NCBI GenBank assembly: GCA_030824075.1 | Contig: JAVBYJ010000005.1 | Coordinates: forward strand, 62,001-126,000 | Source: Geothrix sp. | Lineage (GTDB): Bacteria > Acidobacteriota > Holophagae > Holophagales > Holophagaceae | Direction of reading: 5' to 3' | DNA: 64,000 bases | Part shown: piece after piece, positions 37,520 through 46,290 of the stretch | How the letters are laid out: every line of letters starts with the position of its first letter | Numbering within the stretch: position 1 is the first letter of the stretch | Made by a program: the position numbers and the translations under genes | Notes under the pieces: generated by a model | The model's database searches: none | The model's input: only the letters and a program-made list of their open reading frames with translations | Told to the model about the DNA's origin: nothing

Positions 37520-37545
37520 AAGGGCGGCGCTTGCGCACCGCCCTT
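37517..37545 (-). terminator. Terminator of the second TonB receptor gene
   Basis: AAGGGCGGCGC (37520-37530) pairs, with one mismatch, with GCACCGCCCTT (37535-37545). It is followed on the minus strand by TTTTTCATTT. It is nearly the same sequence as the terminator at 34276, as expected for a duplicated gene. Confidence 0.88.
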
Positions 37546-37562
37546 GGGTCATGCCGGTAGGT

Positions 37563-40484
37563 CTAGAAGGACAGTCGGGCACCCAGCTGGACCTGACGGG
37601 TGGGGAAGAGGGTTTCATCCGCTCGGGTCAGGGTGGTGAAGTAGCGGTTCATCACGGGAGCAGCATCGGTTCCGGTGTAGCTGGTGCGGTAGTAAGTGTC
37701 AGCGCGATTGAAGAGGTTGAAGACGTCTATGGAGGTGTTCAGGCGCACCCGCCCGAAGGCCCACTCGCGGCTGATCCGGAGGTCAATGTTCGTCTGGCTG
37801 GCGGTCCTGAGGCTGTTTCGCTCGGTGCCGACGGGGCGATCCACCCGCATGGTGTCTCCATTCAGATCGTTGCTGAAGGTAGGCGAGTAGGGAAGTCCGG
37901 AGTAGTAACGGATGGTGGACCCGATCTGAACCTTGGAAGTCGGTTCCTGATAGGACAGATTGCCAACGAGCACATGGCGCCGGTCGGTGTCACCGAAACC
38001 GTAATCCTCATCCAGCCGAAGTGGATTCTGGGTTCCCCAGCTGTTGTAGTTCCGCTCGTTGGAGTCGTTGTCCTTCGCTTCCGCCAGGGTGTAGTAGAAC
38101 TGGGCCGCGAGGGGGCTCTCCGCCTTCTGGTACTTCGCGGAAAGCGTCAGTGCGGTGTACTTGGCCTCCGCGTCGCTGATATAGGCCTTGATCGAACCGT
38201 AGTTGGGGTTCGGCCGGGTGAGGAGGGGGCGTCCCTGGGCGTTGACGCTGGTTTCAGCCAAGTTCAGGTCGGTGATGCGCTCCAGGTTGGTGGTTTTGGC
38301 ATAGGTGGCGCTGGCGCCAAGGACCCAGCCAGCTGAGAAGGCCCGCTCGATGCCCAGGTTGAATCGGTCGGTGGTGGGATTTTCGAAGTCGGGTCCGAAG
38401 GTGGTCACCTGGAGGGTCCCCGCCAGGGTGGCGAGTTGACTGGGGCTCAGGGTGGAGAGGGCGGCCGGATTGATGGTGGCCGGGGCCGCGGGATTGAACG
38501 TGGAGCCGTGCGCGATGCCCAGCGACTGGGCCAGGGCCAGCTCCGCGGCGTTGTTGGAGCGGAAGGTGTAGGCGCCGACGCGGGCCGCGTTGCCGGTATA
38601 CACTTGGTAGAGGAAGATCGCGGGGGTCCGGCTGACGTAACGACCGGCGGAAGCGCGGACGACCGTGTTGCCCTTGTCCGCCTCAGGGGTCCAGGTCAGG
38701 CTCAGCCTGGGGCTGATGGAGCTGCTGGCAGGAATCGAGGCCGTGAGGGGGAGCTGGGCGGCCATGGGATTGCTGACATCCAGCACCGGGAAATCCGGGT
38801 GTTCCTGCTTGTCATAGCGGATGCCCAATCCCAGTTTCACGGAAGAGGTGATCTTCCAGTCGGTCTGGAGGAACAGGGCGAGGTCCCGTTCTTTCTGGTC
38901 GAAACGGCCGGCCTCATAGGCCGAGAGCCCGTTCAGACCGAAATTCTGCTGATAGGTGCTCCAGTTGCCCGCGCGGAAGTTGGTGAGGTTTGAAACGTAA
39001 TAAGCGCCCTCCACGAACGGCGCGAAGACCTCGAACACATTGTTCAGGATGAGATCCATGCCAGCCTTCACCTGCAGGGTGGGCGTGAAGTAGGTGATGG
39101 CCTCGGAAATCTGCGTCTTCTTCAGTTCGAATTCACGGGTGTAGGGAACCTTGCCGTAATTGCCCACGTTGCTGATGGTCACCTGAGGGGACATGGAGGC
39201 CGGGACGCGGGGCTGCTCGTCCTTGTTCCAGTTCAGCTTGAATTCATTGAGCCAACTGGAACCGATGGTCCAGTTCCACTGGAGGCCCAGAGCAGTCGTG
39301 TTGTACTCGTCGAAGGCGACGTTCTCGGAAGAGTTATACGTTCCAGCGTTGTACACGCTCTTGATGCTCGATTTGGTCATGCGCACCTGGAGGGTGTGGT
39401 CCGTGCTGAGGTTCCAGTCCAGGCGCAGGAAGAGGTTGTCACCGTCATTGGGCTTAGAGTAGGAGCCGGACTTGGAGAGCAGGACGGCATCCGAGGTATT
39501 GGCGGGATCGAGGGTCACCGGGTTGCTGCCGCCCCAGACGAAACTCTGCGGGCGACTCTCACGCTGGAAATCGAAGGCGGCAAAATAGAACAGCTTGTCC
39601 TTGATGATGGGTCCACCCACCGAACCGCCGTACTGAATCGTCTTGAAGTCGAGGATGGAGTTGGCCCCAGGCCGGTTGGAGACATTCACTTCCTTTTCCA
39701 CCATGGAGCTGGGGCGGTAGTAGTAGAAGAGTCCACCGCTCAGCTCGTTGGTGCCCGACTTGGTGATGGCGTTGAGGTAGCCGCCACCCATCCGACCAAA
39801 CTCGGCAGACGCGCCGTCGGTGATCACCTGGAACTCGCGAATGGCTTCCATGGACACGGAGAAGGGGCTGCCCGCCACCGTGCTGGTGCCCGTGGAGCCC
39901 GCGAAGAAGGACGAGTTGTAGTCTCCGCCGTCAATGTTGATGGAGGTGTTGACGCCGCGGGAGCCGGCGATGGCGATCTGGCCGCGACCGCTCACGTTGA
40001 CCTGGGGGGTCAGGCTGGAGTAGTCGAGCAGGCTGCGGCCCTTGATGGGAATATTCACCAGGTCCGTAGGGGACACGGTGGAGGCGACGGTGGAACGTTC
40101 CGTATCCACCATCGTACTGGTCGCGACGATCTCCACGGTGGCGCCGGTCTCAGAGGCCAGACGGATGTTCAAGGGGGCAGCGTCCCCCAGGCTGAGGTTC
40201 ACCTTGACGTTGGAGGCGGTCTGAAATCCCTCCTTCTTGAAGGTCACGGCATAGGGCCCGACGGGCAGCGCCAGGGCCACGAATCGTCCGTCTCCACCGG
40301 TCTGCAGGGTGCGGGTGAATCCGGTATCGCTGTTGCGGATGACAACCGTGGCGCCACTCAAAGGGCTACCTGCGGTGTCCAGCACGCGACCGCCGAGCTG
40401 GGCGGATACGCCCTGGGCCATGAGCGGTGCCGCTGCCACGAGCAGGGCTACCAGGGTTGAACTGTTGAAGTGCCTTGAACGCAT
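37563..40484 (-). CDS. TonB-dependent receptor, Oar-like (copy 2)
   Basis: This 973-residue paralog of the neighbouring receptor has an almost identical signal peptide (LVALLVAAAPLMAQGVSAQ). The regulatory-like domain GGRVLDTAGSPLSGATVVIRN, the plug with DGASAEFGRMGGGYLNAITKSGTN, and a barrel ending LGARLSF follow. The N-terminal 250 residues and the last 150 are closest between the copies, while extracellular barrel loops differ, which suggests different ligands. ATG 40484 is chosen with GGAGGAAC upstream. The promoter region (40485-40640) is shared with the divergent S55 peptidase gene. Confidence 0.93.
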   Translation of the reverse strand: MRSRHFNSSTLVALLVAAAPLMAQGVSAQLGGRVLDTAGSPLSGATVVIRNSDTGFTRTLQTGGDGRFVALALPVGPYAVTFKKEGFQTASNVKVNLSLGDAAPLNIRLASETGATVEIVATSTMVDTERSTVASTVSPTDLVNIPIKGRSLLDYSSLTPQVNVSGRGQIAIAGSRGVNTSINIDGGDYNSSFFAGSTGTSTVAGSPFSVSMEAIREFQVITDGASAEFGRMGGGYLNAITKSGTNELSGGLFYYYRPSSMVEKEVNVSNRPGANSILDFKTIQYGGSVGGPIIKDKLFYFAAFDFQRESRPQSFVWGGSNPVTLDPANTSDAVLLSKSGSYSKPNDGDNLFLRLDWNLSTDHTLQVRMTKSSIKSVYNAGTYNSSENVAFDEYNTTALGLQWNWTIGSSWLNEFKLNWNKDEQPRVPASMSPQVTISNVGNYGKVPYTREFELKKTQISEAITYFTPTLQVKAGMDLILNNVFEVFAPFVEGAYYVSNLTNFRAGNWSTYQQNFGLNGLSAYEAGRFDQKERDLALFLQTDWKITSSVKLGLGIRYDKQEHPDFPVLDVSNPMAAQLPLTASIPASSSISPRLSLTWTPEADKGNTVVRASAGRYVSRTPAIFLYQVYTGNAARVGAYTFRSNNAAELALAQSLGIAHGSTFNPAAPATINPAALSTLSPSQLATLAGTLQVTTFGPDFENPTTDRFNLGIERAFSAGWVLGASATYAKTTNLERITDLNLAETSVNAQGRPLLTRPNPNYGSIKAYISDAEAKYTALTLSAKYQKAESPLAAQFYYTLAEAKDNDSNERNYNSWGTQNPLRLDEDYGFGDTDRRHVLVGNLSYQEPTSKVQIGSTIRYYSGLPYSPTFSNDLNGDTMRVDRPVGTERNSLRTASQTNIDLRISREWAFGRVRLNTSIDVFNLFNRADTYYRTSYTGTDAAPVMNRYFTTLTRADETLFPTRQVQLGARLSF

Positions 40485-40640
40485 CGATGGTTCCTCCGAC
40501 CTCGAAGGTAGCGGTGCGGACCTCATGAAAAAAGGGAACTTTGGCCCACGGAACGAAAGTCACACGGACGGCACCAGATGGTCACAGGGGGGTCCAAAGG
40601 GGACCGTCTGTTAGGCTTCATTCTTTCCTTGAGACCCCCT

Positions 40641-42380
40641 ATGAAACTGGCCGCCTTTGTCCTCGCCCTTCTGTTCATGGCGCCCCTCCCGGCCCAGGGG
40701 CCCTCGACCCTCGGGGTATCCGAGATCCGGGCTGGCATGAAGGGATATGGCAGGACGGTCTTCTCGGGCGGAAAGATCGAGCGATTCGACTTTGAAGTGC
40801 TGGGGGTCCAGAAGAATGCCGCGCCGGGCCGCAGCCGGATCATGGTGAGAGCCTCAGGCGGGCCTCTGGCGGAAACCGGCATCCTGGCTGGAATGAGCGG
40901 CAGCCCCTGCTACATCGACGGAAAGCTCATCGGTGCCCTGAGCACGGGCATCGCCTTCGAGAAGGAGCCCATCGGGGGCATCACCCCGATTGCGGAAATG
41001 CTGGACCAGCTGCGGGACATTCCCGAAACGGCTCCCAGCCGGACGCCCCTGATCCTGCCCAAACTGGAACCGCCCAAGGTGCTGAAGGCCGCCATGCTGG
41101 GCCAGATGCTGGATTTCCGGACGCTGATGGGGGACTCGGATCCCCAGGTGCTGCCCATGGCCCTCGCCGGGAGCGCCCTGGGAATCGAGGCCCAGCGCCT
41201 GTGGGCGGGCTGGCCGGTCACCTTCACTGCCGTGCCCACCCTTTCCGGGGGCCGGGAGGAAGCGAGCCCTCTGGAGCCGGGAGGCATGGCCGCCATCACC
41301 CTCATGCAGGGCGACCTGGATCTGGCCGCCTCCGGCACCATCACCTACATCTCCGGTAAGCGAATCCTGATGTTCGGCCACCAGTTGTTCAACCTCGGGC
41401 CCGTGGACCTGCCGCTCTGGTCGGCCACGGTCGCCACCACGGTCGCGAGCTACCAGAGCTCCTTCAAACTGGCCATGCCAGTGGCCCCCATCGGCGCGCT
41501 TCGTCTCGATCGCAGCTCAGGTGTGGCTGGGATTCTGGGCGCCGAGGCCCGCATGGTGCCCATGCGGATCGGCCTGAACCTGGGCGGCAAACGCACCCTG
41601 AATTTCCGCTTCGAGCTCATGGACCATCCCGTGGCCACGGCCGCCCTGGCCGCTACGGCCGTGGCGCAGACGCTGGATGCCCACACCCGGGGCCTTGGCC
41701 TCCAGAGCCTTTCGATGCAGGGGAACATCAAGCTGGCAGGCCACCCGGCCATCGTGATTGAAAACGTGATGGCGGACCTGAACCCCTCCCGGATGGCCCA
41801 GTATGTGGGTGCGATGCTGCAGGCGATCTGCATGAACCCCTACGAGAAGCCCGTGATCGAAGGGATCTCGCTCACCATCAAGGCCGAGGAGCGCCTGGAC
41901 CTGACCAGCATTGCAGGCATTCGCCTGCTGAAGGCCCGGGCCAAGCGAGGCGAGGTGCTACCCGTGCTGGTGACCCTCCAGAACATCCAGGGCGTGCGGG
42001 AGACGGCCACCTTCAACATCCCGGTGCCCTCATCGGCTTCCAAGGGGAAGGCTGTGCTCATGGTGGGCGATGGATTCAGCCTCACCGCCGCCGATCCCGA
42101 CGAACGCGTGATCGAAATGGCCTCGTTGGGTGATGTGGTGCGGGTCCTGAACGGGGCCATGCGGAACAATCATGCCTATGCGTTGCTGGTTCAGGCGCAG
42201 CCCGGCGCAGGTCTTCGAGGCAGCCGCATCGAAGGGATTCCGCCCACGGTGGCCAGCCTGGTGAGTGGCGATGGGGCCAGCAGCGACAACCGTCTCCAGC
42301 GCCGAATCGTGGGGCGCGCCGTGTTGCCGCTGGAGCGCGAGGTGCGGGGCCTGAGCCAACTGGAAGTGGAGATCGAGTAG
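40641..42380 (+). CDS. Exported SpoIVB-like S55 family peptidase
   Basis: This 579-residue protein has a signal peptide (1-19). The S55 domain is recognised by AGMKGYGRTVFSG near residue 31 and the serine motif AGMSGSPCYIDGKLIGAL near residues 83-100. S55 peptidases are known from SpoIVB of sporulating Firmicutes, where the enzyme triggers sigma-K activation. In non-sporulating bacteria the role is unknown. The middle and C-terminal parts (roughly 200-579) are not assignable. No strong Shine-Dalgarno precedes ATG 40641. The next gene begins 3 bp after the stop, so the two form an operon. Confidence 0.85.
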   Translation: MKLAAFVLALLFMAPLPAQGPSTLGVSEIRAGMKGYGRTVFSGGKIERFDFEVLGVQKNAAPGRSRIMVRASGGPLAETGILAGMSGSPCYIDGKLIGALSTGIAFEKEPIGGITPIAEMLDQLRDIPETAPSRTPLILPKLEPPKVLKAAMLGQMLDFRTLMGDSDPQVLPMALAGSALGIEAQRLWAGWPVTFTAVPTLSGGREEASPLEPGGMAAITLMQGDLDLAASGTITYISGKRILMFGHQLFNLGPVDLPLWSATVATTVASYQSSFKLAMPVAPIGALRLDRSSGVAGILGAEARMVPMRIGLNLGGKRTLNFRFELMDHPVATAALAATAVAQTLDAHTRGLGLQSLSMQGNIKLAGHPAIVIENVMADLNPSRMAQYVGAMLQAICMNPYEKPVIEGISLTIKAEERLDLTSIAGIRLLKARAKRGEVLPVLVTLQNIQGVRETATFNIPVPSSASKGKAVLMVGDGFSLTAADPDERVIEMASLGDVVRVLNGAMRNNHAYALLVQAQPGAGLRGSRIEGIPPTVASLVSGDGASSDNRLQRRIVGRAVLPLEREVRGLSQLEVEIE

Positions 42381-42383
42381 ATC

Positions 42384-44516
42384 ATGCGAAATGCACGAAA
42401 GGGTTCTATGCGCTGGATGACCATCCTTCTTTCGGCCGCCATGGGAGTGACCGCCCTGGCGGACCAGCCCGTCGCCACGTTTTCGGGCTTCAACGACTGG
42501 CTGGGTTCTGAGACCCGCGGCGTGCGCATCGGCGCGGATGGCCGCCTGCGTCTGGCGCCAAGCCTTCGCCGGGTGGGCCAGTTGCCCGAAGGCGTGATCT
42601 GGGCGGCGGTTCCGGATGGTTCCGGTGGTGCCTACCTGTCTGCCGGTACGGAGGGCAAGCTGTTCCATTATGTGGGCGGCCAGATGAAGCCCCTGGGGCA
42701 GGTGAAGGGCGGCATCGTCTTCGCCATGGCGCGCCTGGGCCAGGATCTGGTGGTGGCACCCACGGGCGAGGGCAAGCTGTTCCGTGTGACGCCTGGCGGG
42801 GAGGTGAAGCCCTTCGCGGACATCGACGCCCGCATCGTGTGGGCTCTAGCCGTCGAAGGCGATGCGGTGATCGTCGCCGGGGGTGCGGAAAAGGGCGCCC
42901 TGCTCGTGCAGGCTCGGGAGGGCTCCAGCCGCCGCCTGACGGAACTGGCGGACGAGACGGCCTTCACCGCGTTGGCCCCGGATGGGCAGGGCGGCTGGTA
43001 CCTCGGCAGCCACGGCCGGGGCCTGGTTCTGCGATACAACCGCCAGGGCGATCGTCTCGAAACCCTGATGGACACGCCCTTCGAGGAGGTGCGCGCCCTG
43101 GCCCTCGCCGATGGCCAGCTCTACATTGGCGCCGACAACGGACTCACGCCCAAGTTCAGCACGGGCCAGCTGGAGCGCCGGGAAGGCTACCTTCAGGTGG
43201 ACACCTCCTCCACCGCTCGCTCGGCGGTCATCCGCCTGGACAAGGACCGGGTGCCGGAAACCCTGTGGCAGAGTGCCCAGAGCCAGGTCTATGCGCTGAC
43301 GGTCTGGAAGAACCAGCTGCTGGTGGGCACGGGCAACCGCTCCCGGCTGTTTTCGCTGCCCCTGGGCAAGGTTCGCGATACGGATCCCTTCGCCGTGGTG
43401 CAGGAACTGGGCACGGCCCAGGCCACAGCCTTCCTGCCCTCGGGCGGAGATCTACTGGTGGTGGGCTCGAATCCCGCTGAGCTGCACCTGTTGTCCGAGG
43501 CCCAGGCCACCGAGGGCACCCTCGAGTCGAAGATCCTCAAGGGGGCGCCCATCGCGGATTGGGGCCGCGCCTACCTGGATGCCGACCTCCCCACGGGCAC
43601 CAATGTGGAGCTCCAGTTCCGCACGGGAAGCACGGAGGCGCCCGATGCGACCTGGAGCCCCTGGACGCCCCCGCTTCGCAGCGGGGAGCGGCCCGCCCTT
43701 CCACCCGCCCGCTTCGCCCAGTTCCGCCTGCGCCTCAGCAGCACCCGGGGCGGTGCCACACCCATCGTGGAGACCGTGAGCCTGCACTGGTCCCATCGCA
43801 ACCTCGCGCCGGTCTGGGAAGGCGTGGACACCATGGCACCCGGCCTGGTCATCACCCGAACGGCGCCGCCGGATGACATCGGCATCGAGCGTGTTCCCCT
43901 GGAAACCCAGAAACTCATTCCGGCCCTGGGCTACATGGGTGCCGAAAAGCGCAGCTTCCGCCGGGGCGGCCAGAGCTTCGTCTTCCGGGTGAACGATCCC
44001 AATGGCGACGCCCTCCAGTTCGCCATCCGACTGCTGCCGGACCGGGGGGCACCATTCCTCCTGGAGAAGACCTGGAAGGAGAAGTTCTTCAGCTTCGACA
44101 CGCTGCCTGTGCCCGATGGGCGCTATCGCATGGAGATCACGGCCTCGGACGCGCCCACGGTTCCCTTCAATGCCGTCCTCACCAGCACCTGGCGCACGGC
44201 GTCCTTCACCGTGGATCATACGCCTCCCTCCATCACCGAGTTGAGCGCCGGATCCGAAGGCGATGGCATCCGCGTCCGCTTCCTGGCTCGGGACGAGACC
44301 TCCGTGCTGAAGGATGCAGCCATCAGCGCTGACGGCGAGCACTGGCTCCAGATCGTTCCGGAAGACCGTGTCTTCGACCAGAAGGAGGAGCGCTTCGATG
44401 TGGTCGTCCCCCGGGATGCCGTGCGCGGCGACCGCGTGCTGGTCAGGGCCGTGGACCAGAACAACAATGAGCAGACGGCCGCTGTCACGCTCGGCGCCCC
44501 TGGCGCCAAGCGATAG
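42384..44516 (+). CDS. Secreted protein with propeller-like repeats, function unknown
   Basis: This 710-residue protein has a signal peptide (cleavage probably after VTALA near residue 26; an internal Met at 42408 is an alternative start). Residues about 60-390 contain repeating GxLLxxGTxNxxxLFxL-like blades (for example GAYLSAGTEGKLFHY, GWYLGSHGRGLVLRY, LLVGTGNRSRLFSL), suggesting a seven-bladed beta-propeller. The C-terminal part (about 400-700) looks like beta-sandwich domains. No catalytic motif is evident. Three bases separate it from the S55 peptidase gene, so they likely work together in the envelope. Confidence 0.85.
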   Translation: MRNARKGSMRWMTILLSAAMGVTALADQPVATFSGFNDWLGSETRGVRIGADGRLRLAPSLRRVGQLPEGVIWAAVPDGSGGAYLSAGTEGKLFHYVGGQMKPLGQVKGGIVFAMARLGQDLVVAPTGEGKLFRVTPGGEVKPFADIDARIVWALAVEGDAVIVAGGAEKGALLVQAREGSSRRLTELADETAFTALAPDGQGGWYLGSHGRGLVLRYNRQGDRLETLMDTPFEEVRALALADGQLYIGADNGLTPKFSTGQLERREGYLQVDTSSTARSAVIRLDKDRVPETLWQSAQSQVYALTVWKNQLLVGTGNRSRLFSLPLGKVRDTDPFAVVQELGTAQATAFLPSGGDLLVVGSNPAELHLLSEAQATEGTLESKILKGAPIADWGRAYLDADLPTGTNVELQFRTGSTEAPDATWSPWTPPLRSGERPALPPARFAQFRLRLSSTRGGATPIVETVSLHWSHRNLAPVWEGVDTMAPGLVITRTAPPDDIGIERVPLETQKLIPALGYMGAEKRSFRRGGQSFVFRVNDPNGDALQFAIRLLPDRGAPFLLEKTWKEKFFSFDTLPVPDGRYRMEITASDAPTVPFNAVLTSTWRTASFTVDHTPPSITELSAGSEGDGIRVRFLARDETSVLKDAAISADGEHWLQIVPEDRVFDQKEERFDVVVPRDAVRGDRVLVRAVDQNNNEQTAAVTLGAPGAKR

Positions 44517-44526
44517 TCGTTCTTAG

Positions 44527-44556
44527 CTCCCAAATGGGCCTGCCCATTTGGGAGCG
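44527..44556. terminator. Strong hairpin between convergent genes
   Basis: GCTCCCAAATGGGC (44527-44540) and its exact complement (44543-44556) form a 14-bp stem with a 2-nt nominal loop. No T run follows on either strand, but its position between convergent stops suggests a shared terminator or transcript-end structure. Confidence 0.6.
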
Positions 44557-44565
44557 AGGGAAGGG

Positions 44566-45342
44566 TTACAAACCTTTGAACGCCGCTGGCCGCTTCTCCA
44601 GGAAGGCGCCCATGCCCTCCTGCATGTCCTGAGTGGCAGCCAGGAGGCCGAAGAGGGCGGCTTCGTATTGAAGGCCCTGTTCCTGGGGCATCTCGAGGCC
44701 CTCGTTCACGGCGGCGAGGGCGCTGCGCAGGGCCAATGGGCCGCGGGAAAGAAGGGTCTTCGCCAGTTTCTCGGCGGTGGCCTTGAGATCAGCCTGGGGT
44801 GCCACCCGGCTCACGAGGCCCATGCGGAGGGCATCGGCGGCGGATGTCATCTCCCCGCTGAGGATCAGGTCCAGGGCCACACCCTTGCCCACGAGGCGAG
44901 CCAGGCGCTGGGTGCCACCGTACCCGGGGATGATGCCGAGGCTCACCTCAGGCAGGCCGAACCTGGCATTCTCACTGGCGATGCGGATATGGCAGGCCAG
45001 GGCCAGCTCGCAGCCGCCCCCCAGGGCAAAGCCGTTCACGGCGGCGATCACGGGTTTGGGCATGGACTCGATGCGCTGGAACACGGCCTGGCCGCGCAGG
45101 GCCTGGACGCGGGCGCCGGCGGTGTCGAGGGACTTCAATTCAGAGATGTCGGCGCCTGCCACGAAGGCTTTTTCGCCAGCCCCCGTCACCACCACCACGC
45201 CGACCTCGGCGTCGTGCTCCAGAGCCGCGAAGGCCTCCTCCAGCTCCTTCAGCACGTCGTTGTTCAGGGCGTTGAGCTTTTCAGGCCGGTTGAGGGTGAC
45301 CCAGGCGATGCGGTCGGCTTTCTCGATGAGGACGAAGGACAT
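44566..45342 (-). CDS. Enoyl-CoA hydratase/crotonase family protein
   Basis: This 258-residue crotonase has the CoA-binding/oxyanion segment AFVAGADISEL and NGFALGGGCELAL. Both acid/base glutamates are present: in GGGCELA and in FGLPEVSLGIIPG. It would hydrate crotonyl-CoA in beta-oxidation or butyrate-type metabolism, paired with the hbd-type dehydrogenase at 30261. The divergent nadC starts 47 bp away. Confidence 0.94.
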   Translation of the reverse strand: MSFVLIEKADRIAWVTLNRPEKLNALNNDVLKELEEAFAALEHDAEVGVVVVTGAGEKAFVAGADISELKSLDTAGARVQALRGQAVFQRIESMPKPVIAAVNGFALGGGCELALACHIRIASENARFGLPEVSLGIIPGYGGTQRLARLVGKGVALDLILSGEMTSAADALRMGLVSRVAPQADLKATAEKLAKTLLSRGPLALRSALAAVNEGLEMPQEQGLQYEAALFGLLAATQDMQEGMGAFLEKRPAAFKGL

Positions 45343-45389
45343 GGGGGCTCCAGGTGTGCGGTCATTGTACGCTGAGGGCGGAGAACACC

Positions 45390-46238
45390 ATGTTCCATCC
45401 CCCGCACCCCGAGATCTACCGCGACCAGCTGCGCGCCTTCCTGCGCGAGGACTGGGGCACCCAGGACTGGACCACTGCGGCAGTGCCGGACCGGCCCATG
45501 GTGGCGAGGGTCATCGCCAAGGGTGACCTGGTCCTGGCCGGTCTTCCCATGGCGCTGGAAGTGTTTCGCCTCGCGGACCCGGCCCTGGTGGCGACGCTGC
45601 TTGCCGCCGATGGACAGCACGTGTCCAAAGGCACGGAGGTGCTGCGCGTGGAGGGTTCCAGCCACGGGATCCTGCTGGCCGAGCGGGTGATGCTGAACCT
45701 GCTCCAGCGGCTGTCGGGCACGGCCACTCTCACGCGGAAGTTCGTGGACGCCATCGAGGGTACGGGCGCCCGCATCCTCGATACACGCAAGACCACACCG
45801 GGCCTCAAGCTCCTGGAAAAATACGCCGTGCGCTGCGGCGGCGGCATCAACCACCGGCTCACCCTGGGCGATGGCGTGCTGCTCAAGGAGAACCACCTGG
45901 CCGCGGCAGGGGGGGTCCGCGCGGCGGTGGAGGCGGCCCGCCACGCGGCGCCCAACCTGGTGAAGATCGAAGTCGAGGTGGAGTCCCTGGGCCAGCTCAA
46001 GGCCTGCCTGGAGCTGGCGGACGTGGATGGCGTGCTGCTCGACAACATGGCACTGGACCAGATGCGCGAAGCGGTGGCTCTGCGGGATCGCAGCGGGCGG
46101 CGGCTCTTCCTCGAGGCCAGCGGCAACCTGACCCTCGACCGGGCCAAGGCCGTGGCCGAGACCGGCGTGGATTTCCTCAGCGTCGGCGCCCTCACCCACA
46201 GCGCACCGGCCGTGGACCTCAGCCTGCGGATGGACTGA
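45390..46238 (+). CDS. nadC: Nicotinate-nucleotide pyrophosphorylase (carboxylating)
   Basis: This 282-residue enzyme converts quinolinate and PRPP into nicotinate mononucleotide for NAD synthesis. Motifs include LAERVMLNLLQRLSGTAT, the quinolinate-binding DTRKTTPGLKLLEKYAV, HRLTLGDGVLLKENH, and the C-terminal EASGNLTLD and VDFLSVGALTHS. ATG 45390 gives the normal family length. No nadA or nadB lies adjacent. Confidence 0.96.
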   Translation: MFHPPHPEIYRDQLRAFLREDWGTQDWTTAAVPDRPMVARVIAKGDLVLAGLPMALEVFRLADPALVATLLAADGQHVSKGTEVLRVEGSSHGILLAERVMLNLLQRLSGTATLTRKFVDAIEGTGARILDTRKTTPGLKLLEKYAVRCGGGINHRLTLGDGVLLKENHLAAAGGVRAAVEAARHAAPNLVKIEVEVESLGQLKACLELADVDGVLLDNMALDQMREAVALRDRSGRRLFLEASGNLTLDRAKAVAETGVDFLSVGALTHSAPAVDLSLRMD

Positions 46239-46290
46239 GGGAAGGACCTCGGCCATGATGAAAGCCTCAATACACGAGGCAGGAGGCGTC

